Source: JANMDU01 sp043755865 (GTDB lineage Bacteria; Pseudomonadota; Gammaproteobacteria; Burkholderiales; Burkholderiaceae_C). From it: DNA of 17,283 bases. The translations under genes and the position numbers were made by a program. Below are positions 1-6,997 of this stretch, one piece after another. The notes beneath the pieces were generated by a model. The model was given only the letters and a program-made list of their open reading frames with translations. It did no database searches and had not been told where the DNA came from. Location of the stretch: contig JAYUSD010000185.1 in NCBI GenBank assembly GCA_043755865.1, positions 1-17,283 on the forward strand. The letters are read 5' to 3'. Positions within the stretch are counted from its first letter, which is position 1, and each line of letters starts with the position of its first letter.

Positions 1-244
1 AGACGAAGGTGGCCGTCACACACCGTTCTTCAACAACTATCGCCCCCAGTTCTACTTCCGCACCACGGACGTGACGGGCGCGATTGAGCTGCCAGCGGAC
101 AAAGAGATGGTCATGCCCGGCGACAACGTGAGCATCAGCGTCAAGCTGATCAACCCGATTGCGATGGAAGAAGGCCTGCGCTTTGCGATCCGCGAGGGTG
201 GCCGCACGGTTGGCTCTGGCGTGGTGGCGAAGATTGTTAAGTAA
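1..244 (+). CDS. tuf: Elongation factor Tu, C-terminal end (partial)
   Basis: This is the last 80 residues of EF-Tu, the GTPase that delivers aminoacyl-tRNA to the ribosome. The frame runs from base 2 to the TAA at 242-244; the start lies outside the window. The residues are domain 3 of the protein: the motifs FFNNYRPQFYFRTTDVTG, MVMPGDN and FAIREGGRTVGSGVV are near-invariant in bacterial EF-Tu. The gene sits 15 bases before rpsJ on the same strand, the arrangement of a str operon end (rpsL-rpsG-fusA-tuf) joined to S10. No oddity is visible in the part seen. Many betaproteobacteria carry two tuf copies, so whether this is tufA or tufB cannot be told. Confidence 0.97.
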   Translation, partial: DEGGRHTPFFNNYRPQFYFRTTDVTGAIELPADKEMVMPGDNVSISVKLINPIAMEEGLRFAIREGGRTVGSGVVAKIVK

Positions 245-259
245 ACCAGGAGCAACACC

Positions 260-574
260 ATGGCTACTAAACAAAAAATCCGCATCCGCCTGAAGGCATT
301 TGACTACAAACTCATCGACCAATCGGCCGCTGAGATTGTTGACACTGCAAAGCGCACCGGCGCAATTGTCAAGGGCCCCGTGCCTTTGCCAACCCGCATG
401 AAGCGCTTTGATATTCTGCGTTCGCCCCACGTCAACAAGACGAGCCGCGACCAATTTGAAATCCGCACGCACCAGCGTTTGATGGACATCATCGACCCGA
501 CAGACAAAACTGTAGATGCTTTGATGAAACTCGATCTGCCTGCTGGCGTGGACGTGGAAATCAAGTTGCAGTAA
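260..574 (+). CDS. rpsJ: 30S ribosomal protein S10 (NusE)
   Basis: Ribosomal protein S10 of the small-subunit head, which also acts as NusE in transcription antitermination. It has 104 residues, against 103 in E. coli. The family signature is clear around residues 50-72 (FDILRSPHVNKTSRDQFEIR), and the C-terminus ends in VEIKLQ. The ATG at 260 is preceded by AGGAG at 248-252 with a 7-base spacer, which fixes the start. It follows tuf by 15 bases and is probably co-transcribed with it. In E. coli S10 opens a long ribosomal operon followed by rplC; here a strong terminator follows within 30 bases, and the next gene is an unrelated convergent proC. Confidence 0.98.
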   Translation: MATKQKIRIRLKAFDYKLIDQSAAEIVDTAKRTGAIVKGPVPLPTRMKRFDILRSPHVNKTSRDQFEIRTHQRLMDIIDPTDKTVDALMKLDLPAGVDVEIKLQ

Positions 575-583
575 TGCATTTTT

Positions 584-599
584 TTCAGCCTCGGCTGAA
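584..599 (+). terminator. Small GC hairpin upstream of the main terminator
   Basis: The bases TTCAGCC and GGCTGAA form a perfect 7-base inverted repeat with a 2-base centre, 10 bases after the rpsJ stop. It is flanked by a T run (579-585) and an A run (603-609), but no T run follows directly on the plus strand. It may stabilise the rpsJ mRNA end or compete with the next hairpin for its A tract. Alone it is a weak terminator. Confidence 0.5.
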
Positions 600-600
600 T

Positions 601-636
601 ATAAAAAAACCGAGCCTTCGTGCTCGGTTTTTTTAT
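601..636. terminator. Bidirectional rho-independent terminator between rpsJ and proC
   Basis: The arms 601-615 and 622-636 are exact inverted complements (15 base pairs) around a 6-base loop, CTTCGT. The GC core is CCGAGC/GCTCGG, flanked on one side by seven A and on the other by seven T. Because both flanks read as a T run on their own strand, the hairpin can stop transcription arriving from rpsJ (plus) and from proC (minus), which converge on it. The bases 637-711 between this and the proC stop hold nothing else recognisable. Confidence 0.93.
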
Positions 637-711
637 AAGGATTTCAAGTCAAAATGCTCAGTAGCCGGCATAGAACCTACGTGAGGCGCTACTAATTTAA
701 TAGTAATGAAG

Positions 712-1524
712 TTACCCGAATTCACGCCCTAATTCAGCAGCTCGCTGACCTGCAGCGCGTAAAGCTTGCTCGAAACGCTGCCCCACCAAGCTGTCTTGCA
801 TGGAGGTGATCGCCGCATAAGTTGTGCCGCCTTTGGAGGTCACGCGTTGGCGCAAGACTTCGGGGCTGTCGGGCGACTGCCTTGCTAATTCTGCTGCGCC
901 GGCAAACGTGCTTTGTGCCAAATGCCGCGATTGCTGTTCGCTTAAGCCCATGCTCTGCCCGGCGCGCATCATCGCTTCAATAAAGAAAAACACGTAGGCC
1001 GGGCCCGAGCCAGAGAGGGCTGTTACTGCGTCGAGATGGCTTTCATCGCTTACCCAAAGATGCTCGCCTGTAGTGGCTATCAAAGCCTCCACGCTCCGCT
1101 TGTCTGCTTCGCTCACTGCAGCGCGCGCAAACAGTCCTGCAATACCCCTGCCAATGAGCGCAGGTGTGTTCGGCATGGCGCGCGCGATGCGCTGCGTGGC
1201 AAGCTGCTGGGCCATGCTGCCCGATGTGATGCCCGCCATCACGCTCAAATGCAGCGCTTGCGCGGCGTGTGGCGCAACCAATGTAGCCGCTTCTTTGAAG
1301 CTTTGCGGTTTCACAGCCCACACCACTTGCGTGGCGCTAGCCAAGCTACGGTTGGCTTGTTCAATGGCTGTGATGCCGAAATCAGTAAGCAGCTTTTCGC
1401 GTTGCGGTGCGTAGGGTTCGATCACGATGAACTGATCCGCTGTCATGCCTTGCCTGCGCAGCCCGCCAATAATGGCGCTGGCCATGTTGCCGCCGCCGAT
1501 AAATGCAATGTGTGAAATAGTCAT
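712..1524 (-). CDS. proC: Pyrroline-5-carboxylate reductase
   Basis: Catalyses the last step of proline synthesis, NAD(P)H-dependent reduction of 1-pyrroline-5-carboxylate to L-proline, in the cytoplasm. The protein has 270 residues (E. coli 269). The N-terminal Rossmann motif FIGGGNMASAIIGG lies at residues 8-21. MPNTPALIGRG and the family signature region ALSGSGPAYVFFFIEAM follow, then VTSKGGTTYAAI near the C-terminus. I chose the ATG at 1522-1524 because the Rossmann strand begins six residues later; an upstream in-frame start at 1566 would add 14 residues unlike the family. No good ribosome binding site is visible. It is transcribed divergently from glpK and converges on the rpsJ terminator. 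It is a stand-alone gene here, with no proA or proB nearby. Confidence 0.96.
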   Translation of the reverse strand: MTISHIAFIGGGNMASAIIGGLRRQGMTADQFIVIEPYAPQREKLLTDFGITAIEQANRSLASATQVVWAVKPQSFKEAATLVAPHAAQALHLSVMAGITSGSMAQQLATQRIARAMPNTPALIGRGIAGLFARAAVSEADKRSVEALIATTGEHLWVSDESHLDAVTALSGSGPAYVFFFIEAMMRAGQSMGLSEQQSRHLAQSTFAGAAELARQSPDSPEVLRQRVTSKGGTTYAAITSMQDSLVGQRFEQALRAAGQRAAELGREFG

Positions 1525-1619
1525 GCTGTAAGTGTAGCTTCGTGACTTGCGGCAAGTGCTTTGCAAATGATGGTTTGTCTGAATCGCACAGCGCCGCGCA
1601 ATCCGCTACGCTTGGAAGC
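1525..1619. promoter_or_regulatory. Divergent proC/glpK promoter region with a perfect 13-base palindrome
   Basis: These 95 bases separate two divergent genes and must hold both promoters if the genes are not fed from elsewhere. The bases 1545-1557 read ACTTGC-G-GCAAGT, a perfect 6+1+6 inverted repeat, followed at 1560-1567 by TTTGCAAA. These are candidate operators. No -35/-10 pair stands out, and no clear match to the E. coli GlpR operator is visible. Confidence 0.4.
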
Positions 1620-3152
1620 ATGAGCATCATTGTTTCTCTTGATCAAGGCACCACCAGTTCGCGCAGCATTGCGTTTGACCACGCAGGAACGCCAATCGCC
1701 AGCAGCCAAGTAGAGTTTCGCCAGATTTTTCCGCAGCCCGGTTGGGTGGAGCATGATGCAGAGGAGATTTGGGGCTCCCAGCTCGCAACACTGCAACATT
1801 TAAGACAAAAACTGCAAGTAGCCGGCGTATTTACTGCGCAAAGCGCTATTGATTCAATAGCAATTACGAATCAACGTGAAACGACTGTTTTGTGGGATCG
1901 CGCCACGGGAAGGCCGCTACACAATGGGATTGTTTGGCAAGATCGCCGTACTGCGCCTGCTTGCGACATGCTGCGAAAGGCAGGCAAGTCCGCGTTGATT
2001 CAACGCAAAACAGGCCTCGTGCTCGACGCGTATTTCTCCGGCACGAAGCTGGCTTGGTTGCTCGACAATATTCCCGGCGCACGCAAACGAGCAGAAAACG
2101 GCGAGTTGTGTTTTGGCACAATCGACAGCTGGCTGATCTACAAACTCACCGGCGGCCACAGCGCGGCCACAGCGCATAAAGCGTTGCATGTGACGGATGC
2201 GAGCAATGCGTCCCGCACCTTGCTGCTCAATATTCACGCCGGGCAGTGGGATGATGAGTTACTCAGGCTCTTCAACATTCCTCGCGCTGTGTTGCCAAAA
2301 GTTGTCGCTTCCAGCGGCATCGTGGGGATGACCGATGCGGCTTTGCTCGGTCAAGAGATTCCGATTGCCGGCATCGCTGGCGATCAGCAAGCTGCCACCT
2401 TCGGCCAAGCCTGCTTTGCGCCCGGCATGGCAAAAAACACTTATGGCACAGGCTGCTTTATGTTGATGAACACTGGAACGAAAGCAGTAGCGAGCAAACA
2501 TAAACTGCTCACCACAATTGCTTGGCAAGGCCCGCAATCAGCAAAGACGGCCTATGCGCTGGAAGGCTCGGTGTTCATGGGTGGCGCAACCGTTCAATGG
2601 TTGCGTGATGGTTTGGGGATGATCAAATCAGCCTCAGAAGTAGAGGCGTTGGCGGGCAGCGTAGAAGATTCTGGGGACGTGTACCTCGTGCCCGCGTTCG
2701 CTGGCCTAGGCACGCCGCACTGGGACAGCTATGCGCGAGGCTCTTTGATCGGCATGACGCGCGGCACGAGCCGCGCGCACATCGCCCGCGCCGCTTTAGA
2801 GGCAATCGCCCTGCAAAGCGCCGACGTGTTCGAGGCCATGCGTTCAGACAGTGGCATTGTTTTGAAAGAGCTGCGTGTTGATGGCGGCGCTAGCGCCAAC
2901 AATCTGCTCATGCAAATGCAGGCTGATTTTCTAGGTGTGTCCGTCGTGCGCCCACGAGTCACCGAGACCACAGCGCTCGGCGCAGCTTATCTCGCAGGGC
3001 TGGCCACAGGCTTTTGGAAAGATGCAAAAGAGATCAGCCAGCAGTGGCAAATAGATCGCCGCTTTGAGCCGCACATGAAAGAGCGTGATCGCGTCGCAAA
3101 GCGAGCGCGTTGGCAAGAGGCGGTCGAGCGATCCAAAGGCTGGGCACAATAG
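1620..3152 (+). CDS. glpK: Glycerol kinase
   Basis: Phosphorylates glycerol with ATP to sn-glycerol 3-phosphate, committing it to catabolism. The protein has 510 residues (E. coli 502) and belongs to the FGGY kinase family. Visible motifs in order are the phosphate loop DQGTTSSRS at residues 8-16, GWVEHDAEEIW, ITNQRETTVLWDR, the glycerol-binding GIVWQDRRT, GTIDSWLIYKLTGG, the catalytic-Asp segment GIAGDQQAATFGQ, the adenine-side KNTYGTGCF, and the C-terminal FGGY signature region beginning LRVDGGASANN. The start at 1620 is preferred over an in-frame ATG at 1542 because the conserved N-terminus begins MSIIVSLDQG. A GGAAG sits only just upstream, so the Shine-Dalgarno is poor. The stop is 4 bases before glpD, so the two are surely co-transcribed. 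No glpF facilitator is present. Confidence 0.97.
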   Translation: MSIIVSLDQGTTSSRSIAFDHAGTPIASSQVEFRQIFPQPGWVEHDAEEIWGSQLATLQHLRQKLQVAGVFTAQSAIDSIAITNQRETTVLWDRATGRPLHNGIVWQDRRTAPACDMLRKAGKSALIQRKTGLVLDAYFSGTKLAWLLDNIPGARKRAENGELCFGTIDSWLIYKLTGGHSAATAHKALHVTDASNASRTLLLNIHAGQWDDELLRLFNIPRAVLPKVVASSGIVGMTDAALLGQEIPIAGIAGDQQAATFGQACFAPGMAKNTYGTGCFMLMNTGTKAVASKHKLLTTIAWQGPQSAKTAYALEGSVFMGGATVQWLRDGLGMIKSASEVEALAGSVEDSGDVYLVPAFAGLGTPHWDSYARGSLIGMTRGTSRAHIARAALEAIALQSADVFEAMRSDSGIVLKELRVDGGASANNLLMQMQADFLGVSVVRPRVTETTALGAAYLAGLATGFWKDAKEISQQWQIDRRFEPHMKERDRVAKRARWQEAVERSKGWAQ

Positions 3153-3156
3153 GGCT

Positions 3157-4743
3157 ATGACATCACGTGCAGATCTTTTTAAGCAGTTAGGTAGCACAGC
3201 GAGCTTCGATATCGCCATCATCGGTGGCGGTGCAACCGGTTTGGGTGTGGCGCTCGATGCTGCGGCGCGTGGCTTTAGAGTCGCGCTCTTTGAAAGCCAT
3301 GATTTTGCCAAAGGCACTTCATCGCGCGCCACAAAATTAGTGCATGGCGGCGTGAGGTATCTGGCGCAAGGCAATATCAGCCTCGTGCGCGAGGCATTGC
3401 ATGAGCGCACCACCTTGCTGGCCAATGCGCCACACATTGCGCAGCCCTTGCCTTTTGTGATGCCCAGCTATGCTTGGTGGCAAGCGCCGTTTTACGGCAT
3501 TGGCTTGAAGATGTATGACTTGCTTGCTGGCAAAGCGGGCTTAGGGCCTACGGAATTTTTAAGTCGCGCGGAGACATTGAAGCTGCTGCCCAATGCCCGC
3601 GAAAGCGGTTTGACGGGTGGCGTGAAATACTGGGATGGTCAGTTTGACGATGCACGTCTTGCACTCGCCTTAGCGCAAACGGCAGCGCAAAAAGGTGCAT
3701 TGCTGATTAATTATTGCGCAGCGACGGGCTTGATTTATGAGAATGAAAAAATCGCTGGCCTCAATGTGCAAGACAAAGAGACAGGGCAAAGCTATAGCGT
3801 CAAAGCCAGTTGCGTGATCAATGCAGCTGGCGTGTGGGTCGATGAATTCCGCCAAATGGATGGCGAGCAAACCAAGCGGCCCGTGAAGGCGATGGTCGCA
3901 CCCAGCCAAGGTACGCACCTTGTCGTTGACCGCGAATTCATGCCTTCGGATCACGCGATTTTGATTCCTAAGACAGCAGACGGTCGTGTGCTCTTCATCG
4001 TGCCATGGCTTGGAAAATTGATTTTGGGCACGACGGATTCACCGCGCGACGATCTCGCGCGCGAGCCCACCGCTTTCAAAGACGACACGGGTTTCATTCT
4101 GGGTGAAGCGGCGAAGTATTTAACGCGCGCACCGCAGCGCAACGATGTGAAATCGATTTGGGTCGGCTTGCGGCCCTTGGTCAAACCGCCTGAAGATGAC
4201 GGTCGGGCTGGTAACGGCCCCTCCGGTAGCCATACTAAAAAGCTCTCGCGCGAGCACACCATTCTTGTGAGCAAATCCGGATTGCTCACGGTCACTGGCG
4301 GCAAATGGACAACCTATCGCGCGATGGCAGAAGATGTTTTAGAAAATGCATTTGATGCAAAATTGATAGCGCCCCGCGCAAACAGCACAACGGCAAGCCT
4401 GCCACTTGTTGGATCAATCGCTACAGATAAACGCATCAGCGACGAGCCCGGCCTACATATGTATGGCAGTGAAGCCGCAAAGGTGCAAACCATGCCCGGC
4501 GCAGCCCATGAGCTCTGCCCCGGCTTGACAGAGGCGATGGTGCGTTACGCTGCTCGCTTCGAATATGCGCGCACCGTGGAAGACATGCTCGCGCGGCGCT
4601 CGCGCTTGCTGTTTTTAGATGCCAAGCTGGCTGCCGGCTTGGCGCAAAGTGTGGCAACAATTGTGCAAGAAGAAACCGGCGTTGATCCACAGCTTGATGC
4701 CTTCTTGGCGTTGGCCAAGCAGTACGCCACGTTGCCAGAGTAA
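3157..4743 (+). CDS. glpD: Aerobic glycerol-3-phosphate dehydrogenase (FAD)
   Basis: Oxidises sn-glycerol 3-phosphate to dihydroxyacetone phosphate at the inner membrane and passes electrons to quinone. The protein has 528 residues (E. coli GlpD 501). The FAD-binding dinucleotide fold is plain: IAIIGGGATGLG at residues 19-30, then FESHDFAKGTSSRATKLVHG. Mid-protein motifs include GTHLVVDREFMP, LFIVPWLGKLILGTTDSP and WVGLRPLVKPP, and the DAO C-terminal part has LLTVTGGKWTTYRAMAED. A short hydrophilic stretch (EDDGRAGNGPSGSHTKK) accounts for some of the extra length. The ATG at 3157 starts 4 bases after the glpK stop, and AGGG overlapping that stop serves as ribosome binding site. An in-frame start at 3085 would overlap glpK by 68 bases and is rejected. 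Confidence 0.96.
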   Translation: MTSRADLFKQLGSTASFDIAIIGGGATGLGVALDAAARGFRVALFESHDFAKGTSSRATKLVHGGVRYLAQGNISLVREALHERTTLLANAPHIAQPLPFVMPSYAWWQAPFYGIGLKMYDLLAGKAGLGPTEFLSRAETLKLLPNARESGLTGGVKYWDGQFDDARLALALAQTAAQKGALLINYCAATGLIYENEKIAGLNVQDKETGQSYSVKASCVINAAGVWVDEFRQMDGEQTKRPVKAMVAPSQGTHLVVDREFMPSDHAILIPKTADGRVLFIVPWLGKLILGTTDSPRDDLAREPTAFKDDTGFILGEAAKYLTRAPQRNDVKSIWVGLRPLVKPPEDDGRAGNGPSGSHTKKLSREHTILVSKSGLLTVTGGKWTTYRAMAEDVLENAFDAKLIAPRANSTTASLPLVGSIATDKRISDEPGLHMYGSEAAKVQTMPGAAHELCPGLTEAMVRYAARFEYARTVEDMLARRSRLLFLDAKLAAGLAQSVATIVQEETGVDPQLDAFLALAKQYATLPE

Positions 4744-4758
4744 AGCGGAAAATAAGCC

Positions 4759-5673
4759 ATGGATCACAAATGGCTGGAAGATTTCATTGCGCTCTCGCGT
4801 GAGAAGAGCTTTAGTAAGGCTGCTGAGCTGCGCCATATCACGCAGCCGCAGTTTTCACGCCGTATCCGCGCGCTGGAGATGTGGGCAGGCAGCGATTTGG
4901 TCAACCGCGCCAGTGTGCCTTTGTCGCTCACGCCTGCCGGCGAGGAGCTGCTCGCCATCTCGCGGCAAACGGTATCGAGCCTCACCGATCTGCGCGAGCG
5001 CTTGCGCAGCGGCAAAGACCATGCGGGCTGGGTCACGCTTGCCACGGGGCGCACGCTGGCGCGTACCGCCGTGCCGGCATGGTTTACGCAAACGCGGCAA
5101 GAGCTAGGCGACTACCGCTTGCGCCTTCTCACTGGCTCGATTGCCGAAGGCGTCACGGCATTGGAGCAAGGCGCAGCTGATTTCTTGCTGAGCTACACGC
5201 ATCCGCGCTTGCCGCTCGTGCTCGATGATGCGCATTTTGAGAGCAAGGCGTTTGGTCGCGATGAGTTGGTCGCTGTCAGCAGCGCGAGAGCCGACGGTAC
5301 AGCTTTGCATGCCTTGCCCGGCAGCGCGAAAAAGCCGGTGAACACGTTGAGCTACACACCCACACTGGCACTCGCGCAGGTGCTGCAAGATGGCATCTCT
5401 CGCCAAGCGCAGCAGAGCAAGCTTGAGTTGCATCTGCACACCATGTTTGAATCAGATTTTGCCGAAAGCCTACACGAGCAAGCCAGAGAAGGCGCAGGCA
5501 TGGGCTGGCTGCCGCTGAGCTTGGTGCATGCTGACTTGCTCTCTGGCAAATTGGTGTATGCGAGCAACGCCACGAACTCTATCCCGATTGAGTTTCGCCT
5601 GTTTCGCCCACGCAAGAGCAGCAACGCGCAGGCACGGCGTGTGTGGGATGGCACTTCTGCGCCAAGTATGTGA
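4759..5673 (+). CDS. LysR-family regulator, HypT/YjiE-like
   Basis: A transcription factor of 304 residues with the LysR layout: an N-terminal winged helix-turn-helix and a C-terminal effector domain. The helix-turn-helix spans about residues 17-40 (SFSKAAELRHITQPQFSRRI then RALE), followed by LSLTPAGEELL. From memory the DNA-binding part, especially QPQFSRRIRALE, resembles E. coli HypT (YjiE), a hypochlorite-responsive LysR protein; this is subgroup resemblance, not proof of the same signal. It starts 15 bases after the glpD stop and may be read through from glpKD, yet it also faces the Bug gene 123 bases downstream, where a candidate LysR box lies (5709-5731). Its target could therefore be the glycerol genes, the receptor block or both. 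LysR proteins commonly regulate a neighbour and themselves. Confidence 0.9.
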   Translation: MDHKWLEDFIALSREKSFSKAAELRHITQPQFSRRIRALEMWAGSDLVNRASVPLSLTPAGEELLAISRQTVSSLTDLRERLRSGKDHAGWVTLATGRTLARTAVPAWFTQTRQELGDYRLRLLTGSIAEGVTALEQGAADFLLSYTHPRLPLVLDDAHFESKAFGRDELVAVSSARADGTALHALPGSAKKPVNTLSYTPTLALAQVLQDGISRQAQQSKLELHLHTMFESDFAESLHEQAREGAGMGWLPLSLVHADLLSGKLVYASNATNSIPIEFRLFRPRKSSNAQARRVWDGTSAPSM

Positions 5674-5708
5674 GGAGACCTCGACGATTATTGCGTGAGA
5701 TCACATGG

Positions 5709-5731
5709 GCATATGCGCACAACGCATACGC
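5709..5731. promoter_or_regulatory. Candidate LysR box (T-N11-A inverted repeat)
   Basis: GCATATGCG and CGCATACGC form 9-base arms with one mismatch around a 5-base centre. T5714 and A5726 are exactly 11 bases apart inside the dyad, fitting the T-N11-A rule for LysR-type sites. The dyad sits 36 bases after the LysR gene and 65 bases before the first Bug start. Which protein binds it is inference. Confidence 0.5.
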
Positions 5732-5763
5732 AAGAGGCGTTCACATCCTGATACTTCTCGCAA

Positions 5764-5783
5764 GGCATGCAGATCGGCATGCA
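5764..5783 (+). repeat. Direct repeat GGCATGCA with a 12-base period
   Basis: The octamer GGCATGCA occurs at 5764-5771 and 5776-5783. Each copy contains the self-complementary GCATGC, so the pair also reads as an inverted repeat. It lies just upstream of the AGGAG ribosome binding site (5785-5789) of the first Bug gene. It could be a second contact site for the LysR protein or chance. Confidence 0.3.
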
Positions 5784-5796
5784 CAGGAGTCTCCAT

Positions 5797-6816
5797 ATGA
5801 TGCCCATCGCCCTGCGCATTCAACGCCGCCAATTACTCAAGCTCTCTGGCTTGCTGCCGGCGACTTGCCTAGCATCCGCTGCTTGGGCACAAAACGCAGC
5901 GTCTGGTTGGCCGCAAGGCAAAGCGATCACCTTGCTGGTGGGTTATCCGCCCGGTGGCAGCACCGATATGGTGGCACGCACTTTGGGCGATGCACTGGCT
6001 AAGCGCTTGGGTGCAACCATCGTGATTGAAAACGCGGCCGGCGCAGGCGGTACGATTGCAGCGCAAAAGGTGGTGAATGCTGCGCCGGATGGCTACACCT
6101 TGCTGCTGGGTTCGGGTAGCGAAGTCTCGATAGCACGCCTGTTCAATTCTGCCGTGCGCTACAACGGCGAGACCGATCTTTCTCACATTGGGCTGATCGG
6201 CAGCACACCGATGGTTTTGCTGGCCGCGCCCAAGCTGGGCATCAAAACGCTCGATGATGTCATCAGCAAATCCAAGGCAGAGCCTAAGCGCTTTAGCTTT
6301 GCCTCATCTGGCGTGGGCACGCCTTTGCATATCAGCGGCGAGCTGCTCAATATGATGAGCGGCAGCAATTTGCGCCATGTGCCCTACCGAGGCGCTGCGC
6401 AACAAATGCAAGATTTGCTCGGCGGCAATATCGAATACAGCATCTCGGTGCTCTCGTCTGCCATGCCGCATATCGAATCGGGCAAAGCCATTCCCATTGC
6501 CGTGACGACTTCGCAGCGCTCGCGCGCTGCACCGCAAGTGGCTGCGATGAGTGAGCATTCGCGCCTCAAAGGCTACGACATGAATGTTTGGTTTGGTTTA
6601 TTTGGCCCAGCCAAGCTGCCTGCGCCAATGATTGCTCGGCTCAATCAGGCTCTGAACGAATGTTTGCGTGATCCTGCGGTGTGGCAAAAATTGCAAGCAG
6701 GCGGTATCAGCAACGAAGGCGGCAGCGCGGCACAATTGAGCCAATTCATCCGCATGGAAACCACCCGCGTGAAATCAGTGGTGACGCGCGTGGTGGCCAC
6801 AGGTTTTGCATCATAA
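5797..6816 (+). CDS. Bug-family (TctC) periplasmic solute receptor 1
   Basis: A tripartite tricarboxylate transporter receptor of the Bug family, expected to bind a small carboxylate or amino acid in the periplasm. The protein has 339 residues. The start at 5797 is set by AGGAG at 5785-5789 with a 7-base spacer; the in-frame ATG at 5767 lies upstream of that site. The leader has a twin-arginine motif QRRQLLKLSG (residues 9-18) and a likely cleavage after AWA (29-31), so Tat export is probable. Family motifs include VGYPPGGSTD, PDGYTLLLG, FASSGVGTPLH, HVPYRGAAQQMQDLLGGN and WFGLFGPAKLPAP. It is clearly a paralogue of the next Bug gene. No TctA or TctB membrane subunit is present. The ligand cannot be predicted; the family includes receptors for aspartate, glutamate and citrate. 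Confidence 0.93.
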   Translation: MMPIALRIQRRQLLKLSGLLPATCLASAAWAQNAASGWPQGKAITLLVGYPPGGSTDMVARTLGDALAKRLGATIVIENAAGAGGTIAAQKVVNAAPDGYTLLLGSGSEVSIARLFNSAVRYNGETDLSHIGLIGSTPMVLLAAPKLGIKTLDDVISKSKAEPKRFSFASSGVGTPLHISGELLNMMSGSNLRHVPYRGAAQQMQDLLGGNIEYSISVLSSAMPHIESGKAIPIAVTTSQRSRAAPQVAAMSEHSRLKGYDMNVWFGLFGPAKLPAPMIARLNQALNECLRDPAVWQKLQAGGISNEGGSAAQLSQFIRMETTRVKSVVTRVVATGFAS

Positions 6817-6978
6817 GGACACGCTGAACAAGTACGCCGCGCGAATCAGGCTTGCTTTCGGGTGGCCTGCGTCGTTGAAAAGCCTCGCTTTAGCACTGCT
6901 AAAGCTACGTTTTTCGCCTAGCATTCCATCCCGAAATCAATCCTGCTTCATCGCGGGGACTTATTCAGCGTATCCTTA
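6814..6978. repeat. 165-base symmetric imperfect palindrome (MITE-like or leader structure)
   Basis: The element begins at the TAA stop of the first Bug gene and ends 19 bases before the start of the second. Its two ends pair over 20 bases with 2 mismatches (6814-6833 against 6959-6978). The centre is an exact 9-base-arm palindrome, GCTTTAGCA-C-TGCTAAAGC, at 6887-6905. The midpoint of the outer ends is base 6896, the same base as the centre of the inner palindrome, so both arms are 82 bases with no net length difference. Further paired blocks include TTTCGGG with CCCGAAA (6856-6862/6930-6936) and GAAAA with TTTTC (6877-6881/6911-6915). It encodes no protein. I see no second copy in the window and no clear target-site duplication. 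It could be a non-autonomous mobile repeat, a transcription attenuator or an mRNA stability structure. Confidence 0.75.
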
Positions 6979-6997
6979 ATTTTTAGAAAGACTCGAT

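Noticed and set aside
1542..1619. N-terminal extension of glpK from an upstream ATG
   Set aside because: The added 26 residues overlap the promoter region and match nothing in glycerol kinases, whose N-terminus begins at the MSIIVSLDQG segment.
3085..3156. N-terminal extension of glpD inside glpK
   Set aside because: It would overlap glpK by 68 bases, has no ribosome binding site and adds a hydrophilic tail; the ATG at 3157 has AGGG at the right place.
2931..3437. 168-residue minus-strand frame across the glpK/glpD junction
   Set aside because: It lies antisense to two well-supported genes, and its low-complexity Ala/Arg/Ser-rich product resembles no family; it is a shadow.
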